Shown piece by piece: positions 37,300 to 45,424 of a stretch of DNA of 64,000 nucleotides. Within the stretch, counting starts at the first letter, position 1. Each line of letters starts with the position of its first letter. The notes beneath the pieces are model-generated. The model did no database searches, was not told the origin of the DNA, and saw nothing but the letters and a program-made list of their open reading frames with translations. The translations under genes and the position numbers were made by a program. Source of the stretch: Rhizobium sp. Pop5 (GTDB lineage Bacteria; Pseudomonadota; Alphaproteobacteria; Rhizobiales; Rhizobiaceae). The stretch covers positions 372,001 to 436,000 of the forward strand of contig NZ_CP099401.1 in assembly GCF_024721175.1 (NCBI RefSeq). The letters run 5' to 3'.

Positions 37300-39354
37300 A
37301 TGACCTCAAGCCCGCTCGACCGCCTGCTCAGACCGCAAACGATCGCCGTCTTCGGCGGCCGCGAGGCGCGCAGGGTGGTTGAGCAGTGCGACCGCATGGG
37401 CTTTTCAGGCGAGATCTGGCCGGTCCATCCGAAACTCGATGAGGTGCTTGGGCGACGCTGCTATCGCTCCCTCTCGGATCTGCCTGCGGCACCGGACGCC
37501 GCCTTCATCGGCGTCAACAGAACGCTCACCGTCGACGTCGTGCGCGGCCTTTCACGGGCCGGTGCCGGCGGGGCGGTCTGTTATGCCTCAGGCTTCAGCG
37601 AGGCGACTGCGGAACTTGCCGATGGCGCCGAGCTGCAGCAAGCCCTTGTGGAGGCGGCCGGCGACATGCCGATCCTCGGGCCCAACTGTTACGGGCTGAT
37701 CAATGGTCTCGACGGCGCGCTGTTATGGCCCGATCAGCACGGCATGCAGCGGATCGAACGCGGTGTTGCGATCCTAACCCAGTCCTCCAATATCGCGCTC
37801 AATCTGACCATGCAGACCCGTGGGCTGCCGATCGCCTATGTAGTGACGGCTGGCAACCAGGCGCAGACATCGCTTGCCGATGTCGCCTGCGCGCTGATGG
37901 AGGACCCGCGTGTGACGGCGGTCGGCCTTCATGTCGAAGGGTTCGGCGATCTTGCCGCCCTCGAACGCCTTGCCACCATCGCCCGCCGGTCGAAGAAGCC
38001 TGTGGTCGTGCTGAAAGTCGGCAGGTCGGAACAGGCAAAACACGCGGCCGTGTCGCATACCGCGTCGCTTGCCGGCAGCGATGCCGTCGCTGATGCCGTC
38101 CTTGCCCGCCTCGGTCTCGGTCGTGTCCAGACCCTGCCGGCGCTTCTGGAAACCTTGAAGCTCCTGCATATTGCCGGTCCGCTTGCAAACCATTCGATCT
38201 CGTCCATGAGCTGTTCCGGCGGCGAGGCTTCGCTGATGGCGGATGCCGCCGTCGGCCGCAAGGTGGAGTTCCCCGTTCTGCAGCCGCCGCTATTGCCGCG
38301 TCTTCGGCGGGTGCTAGGCGAGATGGTGGCGCTTTCCAATCCGCTCGACTACCACACCTTCGTCTGGGGCGATCTCGCCGGTCAGACCGAAGCCTTCAGC
38401 GCCATGTTCGAGGGCGGTTACGCGCTCAATCTCGTGGTCCTCGATTTTCCCCGCAGCGACCGATGCGAGGCATCCGAATGGATGACGACCGTGGACGCGG
38501 TCGTTGCCGCCGCCTCCGCGACCGGTGCGCTGGCCGGCGTGCTTGCGACCCTTCCGGAAAACATGCCGGAGCCGGTCTCCGGTCGTCTGATGGCAAAGGG
38601 CGTGGTCGCCTTCTCCGGTATCGACGAAGCCATAACCGCGGCGGAAGTCGCCGCCGGGATCGGCGAGGCCTGGGGTCGTCCGCCTCCCCTGCCCCTGCTT
38701 AACGTCATCCCTCTTGATGGCGAGCTCGAGACGCTGACGGAAGCTGATGCGAAGATCGAGCTTGTTGCCTGCGGCCTCCCTGTTCCCTGGGGGCTGCAGG
38801 CTTTTTCTCCTGGTGAAGCCGCCGCGCAGGCGGAACGGCTCGGTTTCCCTGTCGTGCTGAAGGGGCTCGGTATCGCACACAAGACCGAGGCCGGGGCCGT
38901 CGTGCTCAACCTCAGGGACCGGGAAGCAGTGTGGAATGCGGCGGCGGCCATGGCCACTGATGCCGGCTATCTCGTCGAGAAGATGATCGGGCCGCCGGTT
39001 GCCGAGCTCATTGTCGGTGCCATCCGTGACCCTGTCTTCGGACTGTCGCTTACCTTGGGAGCGGGCGGAATTTTCGTCGAACTGCTCGACGATTCCGTCA
39101 TCCTGTCGCTTCCGGCGACGAAAGCCGATATTCGCGCGGCGATTTCGCGGCTCAAAATTGCAAAATTGATCCATGGTTATCGCGGCCGGCCGAAAGGCGA
39201 TCTCGAAGCCACGGTCGACGCTGTCGCAGCTGCGGCAGAATATGTCGTAATGAATGCGGTGTGCCTGGAGGAACTGGACATTAATCCCCTGATGGTTCTT
39301 CCCGAAGAGCGCGGTGTTGCGGCAGTTGATGCTCTCATACGGCGAAGGAGGTAA
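37300..39354 (+). CDS. Acyl-CoA synthetase, NDP-forming (acetate--CoA ligase family)
   Basis: A 684-residue fused ligase forming an acyl-CoA with ATP through a phosphohistidine. Domains: CoA-binding Rossmann (~8-105), two succinyl-CoA-synthetase-like domains (~110-450; ILGPNCYGLING, and VSHTASLAGSDAVADA with probable phosphorylated His253), then the ATP-grasp part (~470-684; FPVVLKGLGIAHKTEAGAVVLNL). Within a carnitine operon it is the best candidate to activate gamma-butyrobetaine, crotonobetaine or carnitine, replacing the CaiB/CaiC system of E. coli. ATG at 37300 is chosen over the earlier in-frame start, which lies in the preceding gene. Confidence 0.9.
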   Translation: MTSSPLDRLLRPQTIAVFGGREARRVVEQCDRMGFSGEIWPVHPKLDEVLGRRCYRSLSDLPAAPDAAFIGVNRTLTVDVVRGLSRAGAGGAVCYASGFSEATAELADGAELQQALVEAAGDMPILGPNCYGLINGLDGALLWPDQHGMQRIERGVAILTQSSNIALNLTMQTRGLPIAYVVTAGNQAQTSLADVACALMEDPRVTAVGLHVEGFGDLAALERLATIARRSKKPVVVLKVGRSEQAKHAAVSHTASLAGSDAVADAVLARLGLGRVQTLPALLETLKLLHIAGPLANHSISSMSCSGGEASLMADAAVGRKVEFPVLQPPLLPRLRRVLGEMVALSNPLDYHTFVWGDLAGQTEAFSAMFEGGYALNLVVLDFPRSDRCEASEWMTTVDAVVAAASATGALAGVLATLPENMPEPVSGRLMAKGVVAFSGIDEAITAAEVAAGIGEAWGRPPPLPLLNVIPLDGELETLTEADAKIELVACGLPVPWGLQAFSPGEAAAQAERLGFPVVLKGLGIAHKTEAGAVVLNLRDREAVWNAAAAMATDAGYLVEKMIGPPVAELIVGAIRDPVFGLSLTLGAGGIFVELLDDSVILSLPATKADIRAAISRLKIAKLIHGYRGRPKGDLEATVDAVAAAAEYVVMNAVCLEELDINPLMVLPEERGVAAVDALIRRRR

Positions 39355-39360
39355 CATAGG

Positions 39361-40143
39361 TTGAGCGACCACATTCGCACACGACGTGACGGCGCAGTGC
39401 TTGAAGTCGTTATCGACCGGCCGAAGGCGAATGCCATCGACCTTGCGACCAGCCGTGACATGGGATTGATCTTCCGGGATTTTCGCGACGACCCCGAATT
39501 GCGCGTCGCCATCGTCACGGGTTCGGGCGAGAAGTTTTTCTGCGCCGGATGGGATTTGAAGGCGGCCGCCGCTGGCGATGCCGTCGACGGTGACTACGGC
39601 CTAGGCGGTTTCGGCGGGCTGCAGGAGCTGCGTGACCTCAACAAGCCCGTCATTTGTGCGGTCAACGGCATCTGCTGCGGCGGCGGGCTGGAGATCGCGC
39701 TTTCGACCGATCTGATCATCGCGGCCGAGCATGCGACCTTCGCCCTGCCGGAAATCCGTTCGGGCACGGTCGCCGATGCCGCATCGATCAAGCTGCCGAA
39801 GCGCATCCCCTATCACATCGCGATGGACATGCTTTTGACGGGACGCTGGCTCGATGTTCACGAGGCGCATCGCTGGGGCTTCGTCAATGAGGTTCTACCG
39901 GCCGACCGGCTGATGGAAAGAGCCTGGGAGCTTGCCCGTTTACTCGAAAGCGGGCCGCCGCTCGTCTATGCGGCGATCAAGGAAATCGTGCGCGAAGCGG
40001 AAGGTTCTACGTTCCAGACTGCCATGAACAAAATCACCAAGCGGCAGTTTGCGACAGTCGACCGGCTCTATTCGAGCGAAGACCAATTGGAAGGCGCCCG
40101 GGCGTTCGCCGAGAAGCGAAGCCCCATTTGGAAAGGACGATAA
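39361..40143 (+). CDS. caiD: CaiD-like carnitinyl-CoA dehydratase / crotonobetainyl-CoA hydratase
   Basis: A 260-residue crotonase. It aligns closely with E. coli CaiD across the chain: RPKANAIDLATSRDMG, GSGEKFFCAGWDLKAAA and the ending AEKRSPIWKGR. The oxyanion-hole stretch is NGICCGGGLEIAL, and the two catalytic-type glutamates are kept (in GGGLEIAL and LPEIRSG). It should hydrate crotonobetainyl-CoA to carnitinyl-CoA. Starts with TTG, with GGAGGT 10 bases upstream. Confidence 0.9.
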   Translation: MSDHIRTRRDGAVLEVVIDRPKANAIDLATSRDMGLIFRDFRDDPELRVAIVTGSGEKFFCAGWDLKAAAAGDAVDGDYGLGGFGGLQELRDLNKPVICAVNGICCGGGLEIALSTDLIIAAEHATFALPEIRSGTVADAASIKLPKRIPYHIAMDMLLTGRWLDVHEAHRWGFVNEVLPADRLMERAWELARLLESGPPLVYAAIKEIVREAEGSTFQTAMNKITKRQFATVDRLYSSEDQLEGARAFAEKRSPIWKGR

Positions 40144-40263
40144 GGAGGCGGCAGCAACCGCAATGTTTTCCCGCATGATGCGGGCACCGGAGGTGGAGAG
40201 GAAACCGCCTGCGGAACCCCGCCCGGAAGTTCTGTCAACGCACCACAAAGAAGGAACTGGGGA

Positions 40264-41853
40264 ATGAACGACTACACCAAATATCTCGCAAGCCGCGTCA
40301 CCGCTGGCGGGCTCAGCCGCCGCGAATTCATGGGACGCGCCATGGCGGCCGGCATCACACTTGCCGTCGCCGACAAGCTCTTCACCGAAAGTGCGCAAGC
40401 CGCTGAACCGAAGCGCGGCGGCCATCTGAAGCTCGGCCTCGAAGGCGGTGCCGCCACCGATTCCAAGGACCCGGCGAAATTCCTGTCGCAGTTCATGTTC
40501 TGCGTCGGCCGCTGCTGGGGCGACATGCTGGTCGAATCCGACCCGCTGACGGGTGCCGCCGTGCCGGCGCTCGCCGAATCCTGGGAGCCCTCGAAAGACG
40601 CGGTGACCTGGACCTTCAAGATCCGCAAGGGCGTCAAGTTCCACGACGGCAAGGAACTGACGATCGACGACGTCGTCGCCACGCTGAAGCGCCACACCGA
40701 TAAGAAGTCGGAATCCGGCGCGCTCGGCGTCCTCGGCTCGATCAAGGAGATCAAGGCCGACGGCGGCAACCTCGTGCTGACGCTCAGCGAAGGCAATGCG
40801 GACATGCCGCTGCTGCTGTCGGACTACCATCTGGTCATCCAGCCGAATGGCGGCGTTGACGATCCCTTGGCCTCGATCGGCACCGGTCCCTATAAGCTGG
40901 CGAGCTTCGAGGCCGGCGTCCGCGCCACCTTCGAGAAGAACAAGGACGACTGGCGCACCGACCGGGGTTACGTCGATTCGATCGAGATCATCGGCATGAA
41001 CGATGCGACCGCCCGCATCGCGGCACTCTCATCCGGCCAGGTGCACTATATCAACCGCGTCGACCCGAAGACGGTCAGCCTCTTGAAACGCGCACCCAAT
41101 GTCGAGATCCTCTCGACCGCCGGTCGCGGCCACTACGTCTTCATCATGCATTGCGACAAGGCGCCGTTCGACAATAACGACCTGCGCCTGGCGCTCAAAT
41201 ACGCCATGGACCGCGAGACCATGGTGCAGAAGATCCTCGGCGGTTACGGCAAAGTCGGCAACGACTTCCCGATCAACGCCACCTATGCGCTCTTCCCCGA
41301 GGGCATCGAGCAGCGCGTTTACGATCCCGACAAGGCAGCCTTCCACTACAAAAAGTCGGGGCATAGCGGCTCGGTCCTCCTGCGCACATCGGAAGTCGCC
41401 TTTCCCGGCGCCGTCGATGCGGCTGTCCTTTATCAGGAAAGCTGCAAGAAGGCCGGCATCGAGATCGAGGTCAAGCGCGAACCGGGTGACGGTTACTGGA
41501 CCAATGTCTGGAACGTCCAGCCCTTCTCGACTTCCTATTGGGGTGGCCGCCCGACGCAGGACCAGATGTATTCCACCGCCTATCTCTCGACGGCGGACTG
41601 GAACGACACCCGCTTCAAGCGTCCCGACTTCGACAAGCTGCTTCTGCAGGCCCGCGCCGAACTGGATGAAGCCAAGCGCAAGGAGATGTACCGCACTATG
41701 GCGATGACGGTGCGCGACGAGGGCGGCGTGATCCTGCCGATGTTCAACGACTTCGTGAACGCCTCCACCAAGCAGGTGAAGGGTTATGTCCACGATATCG
41801 GCAACGACATGTCGAACGGCTACGTTGCAACGCGCGTCTGGCTGGACGCCTAG
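40264..41853 (+). CDS. ABC transporter substrate-binding protein, dipeptide/opine type
   Basis: A 529-residue family-5 binding protein with a twin-arginine signal (SRREFMGRAMAAGITLAVADKLF, ending before AAEPKRGG). The mature region has PALAESWEPSKDAVTWTFKIRKGVKFHDGKELTIDDVVATLKRHTD and DNNDLRLALKYAMDRETMV, typical of oligopeptide, nickel or opine importers. First of four transporter genes inside the carnitine operon, so a carnitine-like betaine or a carnitine ester/peptide is a plausible ligand. This is unusual because betaines commonly use other ABC classes. An intercistronic hairpin follows. Confidence 0.9.
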   Translation: MNDYTKYLASRVTAGGLSRREFMGRAMAAGITLAVADKLFTESAQAAEPKRGGHLKLGLEGGAATDSKDPAKFLSQFMFCVGRCWGDMLVESDPLTGAAVPALAESWEPSKDAVTWTFKIRKGVKFHDGKELTIDDVVATLKRHTDKKSESGALGVLGSIKEIKADGGNLVLTLSEGNADMPLLLSDYHLVIQPNGGVDDPLASIGTGPYKLASFEAGVRATFEKNKDDWRTDRGYVDSIEIIGMNDATARIAALSSGQVHYINRVDPKTVSLLKRAPNVEILSTAGRGHYVFIMHCDKAPFDNNDLRLALKYAMDRETMVQKILGGYGKVGNDFPINATYALFPEGIEQRVYDPDKAAFHYKKSGHSGSVLLRTSEVAFPGAVDAAVLYQESCKKAGIEIEVKREPGDGYWTNVWNVQPFSTSYWGGRPTQDQMYSTAYLSTADWNDTRFKRPDFDKLLLQARAELDEAKRKEMYRTMAMTVRDEGGVILPMFNDFVNASTKQVKGYVHDIGNDMSNGYVATRVWLDA

Positions 41854-41893
41854 CGGCAAAGGGCGCACGCTCTTCCGATCTCCTAAGAAACCG

Positions 41894-41919
41894 GGACCGT
41901 GGGATGAAACCCGCGGTCC
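41894..41919 (+). other. Hairpin between binding-protein and permease genes
   Basis: GGACCGTGGG and CCCGCGGTCC pair as a ten-base stem (one G-U) with an ATGAAA loop. No T-run follows. Such structures between a binding-protein gene and its permease genes stabilise the upstream message and lower the downstream one; that function is inferred. Confidence 0.55.
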
Positions 41920-41948
41920 TCCCGACGTTTCAGCGCTAGGTCCTCGCT

Positions 41949-42956
41949 ATGACCAACCCTGCCCCAAGCAATATCCTGCCCGGCCTCCGGTTCCGGCAGC
42001 GTTTTCCGCTGCTGGCCCTCATCCTCGAGCGTTTCGTGCTCAGCATTGTCCTGCTTTTTGCCGTCTCCATCCTGATCTTCGGCGGACTGGAAGCCCTCCC
42101 CGGCGATTTTGCCACCACGTATCTCGGCCAGTCGGCGACGCCGCAGGCCGTCGCCAATATCCGTCAGGATCTCGGGCTCAATCGCCCGGTCACGACGCGC
42201 TATGTCGAATGGCTCGGCAACGCCGTCCAGGGCGATTTCGGCACCTCCTGGGCCAGCAAGAATTCGGTCAGCGAGCAAATAGGCAAGCGCCTCGGCAATT
42301 CGCTCTTCCTGGCGGGTTTTGCGGCTGTGATTTCGGTGCCGCTCGCCATCGGGCTCGGCATGGTGTCGGTGCACTTCCGCAACCGTATGCCCGACAAGAT
42401 CATCAACGTGATCTCGCTGGCGGCGATCTCGCTGCCGGAATTCTTCATCGGTTATCTGCTGATCCTCTTCTTCGCGGTGAAGTTCGGCATGGCGACCTTT
42501 CCGGCGACCGTCTATGACAGCATGGGTTTCGTCGAGCGGTTGAAGGCGATCGCGCTGCCAACGGCGACCCTCGTGCTGGTCGTGCTCGCGCACATGATGC
42601 GCATGACGCGCGCGGCGATCCTCTCCGTCATGTCGTCGGCCTATATGGAGACCGCGGAGTTGAAGGGCCTCAGCGCTTTCCGTTCGATCGTCAAGCATGC
42701 CGCTCCCAATGCGCTGGCGCCGATCATCAATGTCGTCGCGTTGAACCTCGCCTATCTCGTGGTCGGCGTCGTCGTCGTCGAGGTCGTCTTCGTCTATCCC
42801 GGCATGGGGCAATATATGGTCGATGCGGTGACGGTTCGCGATATGCCCGTCGTGCAGGCCTGCGGCCTTATCTTCGCGGCCGTTTACATCTTCCTCAACA
42901 TGACGGCCGATATCCTCGCGATCATCGCCAATCCCCGGCTGAGGCATCCACGATGA
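41949..42956 (+). CDS. ABC transporter permease, DppB type
   Basis: A 335-residue inner-membrane permease with six membrane segments (first near ILERFVLSIVLLFAVSILIFGGL). The conserved coupling region appears as MSSAYMETAELKGLSAFRSIVKHAAPNALAPIINVVAL, and the ending YIFLNMTADILAIIANPRLRHPR is typical of the family. Overlaps the next permease gene by 4 bases (ATGA). Confidence 0.93.
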   Translation: MTNPAPSNILPGLRFRQRFPLLALILERFVLSIVLLFAVSILIFGGLEALPGDFATTYLGQSATPQAVANIRQDLGLNRPVTTRYVEWLGNAVQGDFGTSWASKNSVSEQIGKRLGNSLFLAGFAAVISVPLAIGLGMVSVHFRNRMPDKIINVISLAAISLPEFFIGYLLILFFAVKFGMATFPATVYDSMGFVERLKAIALPTATLVLVVLAHMMRMTRAAILSVMSSAYMETAELKGLSAFRSIVKHAAPNALAPIINVVALNLAYLVVGVVVVEVVFVYPGMGQYMVDAVTVRDMPVVQACGLIFAAVYIFLNMTADILAIIANPRLRHPR

Positions 42957-43780
42957 GATTGAGAGACATCCCCATCACCGCCTGGATCGGCATGATCGGC
43001 ATCGCCATCGCCTTCATCTTCGCCCTCTTTGCGCCCTGGATCGCCCCCTATGGCGAAACCCAGGTCGTCGGCGATGTCTGGGCGCCTGCCGACGCCAATT
43101 ACGTCTTCGGTCTCGACAATCTCGGCCGCGACATCCTCTCGCGCCTGATCTTCGGCGCGCGCACGACGCTGCTCGTCGCCTCCGCCGCCACCATCATCTC
43201 CTTCTCGCTCGGCATCATCCTCAGCTTCACCGCCGCCGTCTCGCGTGGCCTCATCGACACCGTCCTCTCACGCTTCAACGATCTGATGATGTCGATCCCG
43301 ACGCTGATTTTTGCGCTGGTGGTGCTGGCGGTGCTGCCACAGAATATGATCGTTCTCATCCTTGTGATGGCGATCCTGGATTCCACCCGCGTCTACCGTC
43401 TCGGTCGCGCCGTGGCGCTGGATGTCGCGGTGATGGAATTCGTCGAGGCGGCGAAGCTGCGCGGCGAAGGCAAGCTCTGGATCATCTTCCGTGAAATCCT
43501 GCCGAACACGCTGTCGCCGCTGCTCGCCGAGTTCGGGCTGCGTTTCGCCTTCTCGATCCTCTTCCTCTCGACCCTGTCTTTCCTCGGCCTCGGCATCCAG
43601 CCGCCGGCGGCCGATTGGGGCGGCATGGTCAAGGACAACAAGGACGGCATCATCTTCGGCATATCGGCCGCACTGGTGCCAGGCTCGGCGATCGCGGCCC
43701 TTGCCGTCTGCGTCAACCTCGTCGTCGACTGGCTCCTGAAACGCACATCCAGCCTCAAGGGAGGGCGCGGCGATGCCTGA
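42953..43780 (+). CDS. ABC transporter permease, DppC type
   Basis: A 275-residue partner permease. The periplasmic segment FGLDNLGRDILSRLIFGARTTLLVA is the DppC/OppC hallmark, and the coupling loop is DVAVMEFVEAAKLRGEGKLWIIFREILPNTLSPLLAEFG. Its stop overlaps the ATPase gene start by 8 bases, so the transporter genes are coupled. Confidence 0.93.
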   Translation: MRLRDIPITAWIGMIGIAIAFIFALFAPWIAPYGETQVVGDVWAPADANYVFGLDNLGRDILSRLIFGARTTLLVASAATIISFSLGIILSFTAAVSRGLIDTVLSRFNDLMMSIPTLIFALVVLAVLPQNMIVLILVMAILDSTRVYRLGRAVALDVAVMEFVEAAKLRGEGKLWIIFREILPNTLSPLLAEFGLRFAFSILFLSTLSFLGLGIQPPAADWGGMVKDNKDGIIFGISAALVPGSAIAALAVCVNLVVDWLLKRTSSLKGGRGDA

Positions 43781-45404
43781 GCTTCTTTCCGTTCGCAATC
43801 TGAAGATCGAGGCGACCAGTTACCCGCCGGGCGAGCCGCCGAAGCGCGTGACGATCGTCGACGGGGTTTCCTTCGATCTCCAGAAGGGCAAGGTCCTCGG
43901 CCTGATCGGGGAATCGGGTGCCGGCAAATCGACGATCGGCCTTTCAGCACTCGCCTATGGCCGTGGCGGCGCCGAAATCACCGGCGGCGAGGTGCGGCTC
44001 GACGGCGCCGATATTCTGGCGCTCGGCAAGAACGGCATCCGCAAAATCCGCGGCGCGCGGGTCTGCTATGTCGCACAATCGGCGGCGGCTGCCTTCAACC
44101 CGGCGCATAGGCTCGGCGACCAGGTGATCGAAGCGTCGGTCAAGCATGGGCTGATGGACAGGGAGGAGGCGCGCAAGCGGGCGCTTTATCTGTTTCGCGT
44201 CCTCGGCCTGCCCAATCCAGAGACCTTCGGCGAGCGTTTTGCCCATCAGGTTTCCGGCGGCCAGCTGCAGCGGGCGATGACGGCGATGGCGCTCTGCTCC
44301 AACCCGGAATTGATCGTCTTCGACGAACCGACGACGGCGCTCGACGTGACCACGCAGATCGACGTGCTGGCGGCAATCAAACATGCGATCGAAGAAACCC
44401 ATACGGCCGCTCTCTATATCACCCATGACCTTGCCGTCGTCGCGCAGATCTCGGACGACATCATGGTCCTGCGCCATGGCAGGCAGGTCGAATATGGCAG
44501 CGTTCAGCAGATCATCGAGGCGCCCCGGCAAGACTATACGCGCGCGCTCGTCAATGTCAGGCAAGCCTATCGCGCGGAAGCCGCCGACCAGTCCGCGGCC
44601 CTTCTCAAAATAGAAAACGTCAGCGCCGAATATTCCAACGGCTTTAAGGTGCTGCACGATGTCTCGCTGCATGTGCCGAAGGGGCAGACGCTTGCCGTCG
44701 TCGGCGAATCCGGTTCCGGAAAATCGAGCCTGGCGCGCGCTATTACCGGCCTTTTGCCGCCGAGCAGCGGGCGTATCGTCTTCGACGGCAAACCGCTGAT
44801 GCCCGATCTCAAGAGCCGGCCGAACGATGATCTGAGACGCATCCAGCTGATCTACCAGATGGCCGATACGGCGATGAACCCGCGCCAGACGGTGCGCGAC
44901 ATCATCGGCCGTCCGCTGACCTTCTATTACGGCTTGAGAGGTGCGGGGAAGACGGCCAGGGTGAAGGAATTGCTCGACCAGATCGAAATGGGCAACGGTT
45001 TCATCGATCGTTACCCGGCCGAACTGTCGGGTGGCCAGAAACAGCGCGTGGCGATCGCCAGAGCCCTTGCCGCCAAGCCCGAGCTCATCCTCTGCGACGA
45101 ACCGACCTCGGCGCTCGATCCGCTGGTGGCGGAAGGTATCCTGAAGCTGCTGCTGCGCCTGCAGGAGGAGGAACAGCTTTCCTATGTTTTCATCACTCAC
45201 GATATCGCGATCGTTCGGGCGATCGCCGACAGCGTCTCGGTGATGCATCGCGGCAGGCTGGTGCGCTTCGGGCCGAAATCGAAGGCACTGTCGCCGCCCT
45301 TTGACGACTACACCGATCTGCTGTTGAAATCGGTGCCGGAAATGGAAATCGGTTGGCTGGAACGCGTGCTCGCCACGCGGCGCATGGAAAGCGCCGGCAA
45401 CTGA
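43773..45404 (+). CDS. Fused dual ABC ATPase, DppD-DppF type
   Basis: A 543-residue protein carrying both ATPases of a dipeptide-type importer. First half: Walker [12 protein letters not shown], signature [15 protein letters not shown], Walker [13 protein letters not shown]. Second half: Walker [12 protein letters not shown], signature [15 protein letters not shown], Walker [13 protein letters not shown]. Each half retains all catalytic motifs, so one chain can form the nucleotide-binding pair. Confidence 0.94.
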   Translation: MPELLSVRNLKIEATSYPPGEPPKRVTIVDGVSFDLQKGKVLGLIGESGAGKSTIGLSALAYGRGGAEITGGEVRLDGADILALGKNGIRKIRGARVCYVAQSAAAAFNPAHRLGDQVIEASVKHGLMDREEARKRALYLFRVLGLPNPETFGERFAHQVSGGQLQRAMTAMALCSNPELIVFDEPTTALDVTTQIDVLAAIKHAIEETHTAALYITHDLAVVAQISDDIMVLRHGRQVEYGSVQQIIEAPRQDYTRALVNVRQAYRAEAADQSAALLKIENVSAEYSNGFKVLHDVSLHVPKGQTLAVVGESGSGKSSLARAITGLLPPSSGRIVFDGKPLMPDLKSRPNDDLRRIQLIYQMADTAMNPRQTVRDIIGRPLTFYYGLRGAGKTARVKELLDQIEMGNGFIDRYPAELSGGQKQRVAIARALAAKPELILCDEPTSALDPLVAEGILKLLLRLQEEEQLSYVFITHDIAIVRAIADSVSVMHRGRLVRFGPKSKALSPPFDDYTDLLLKSVPEMEIGWLERVLATRRMESAGN

Positions 45405-45424
45405 ATGGGTATCGAGGAGTGAAC

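Noticed and set aside
43944..45248. A 434-codon reverse frame opposite the fused ATPase
   Set aside because: Antisense to two complete ATPase domains; no motif of its own.
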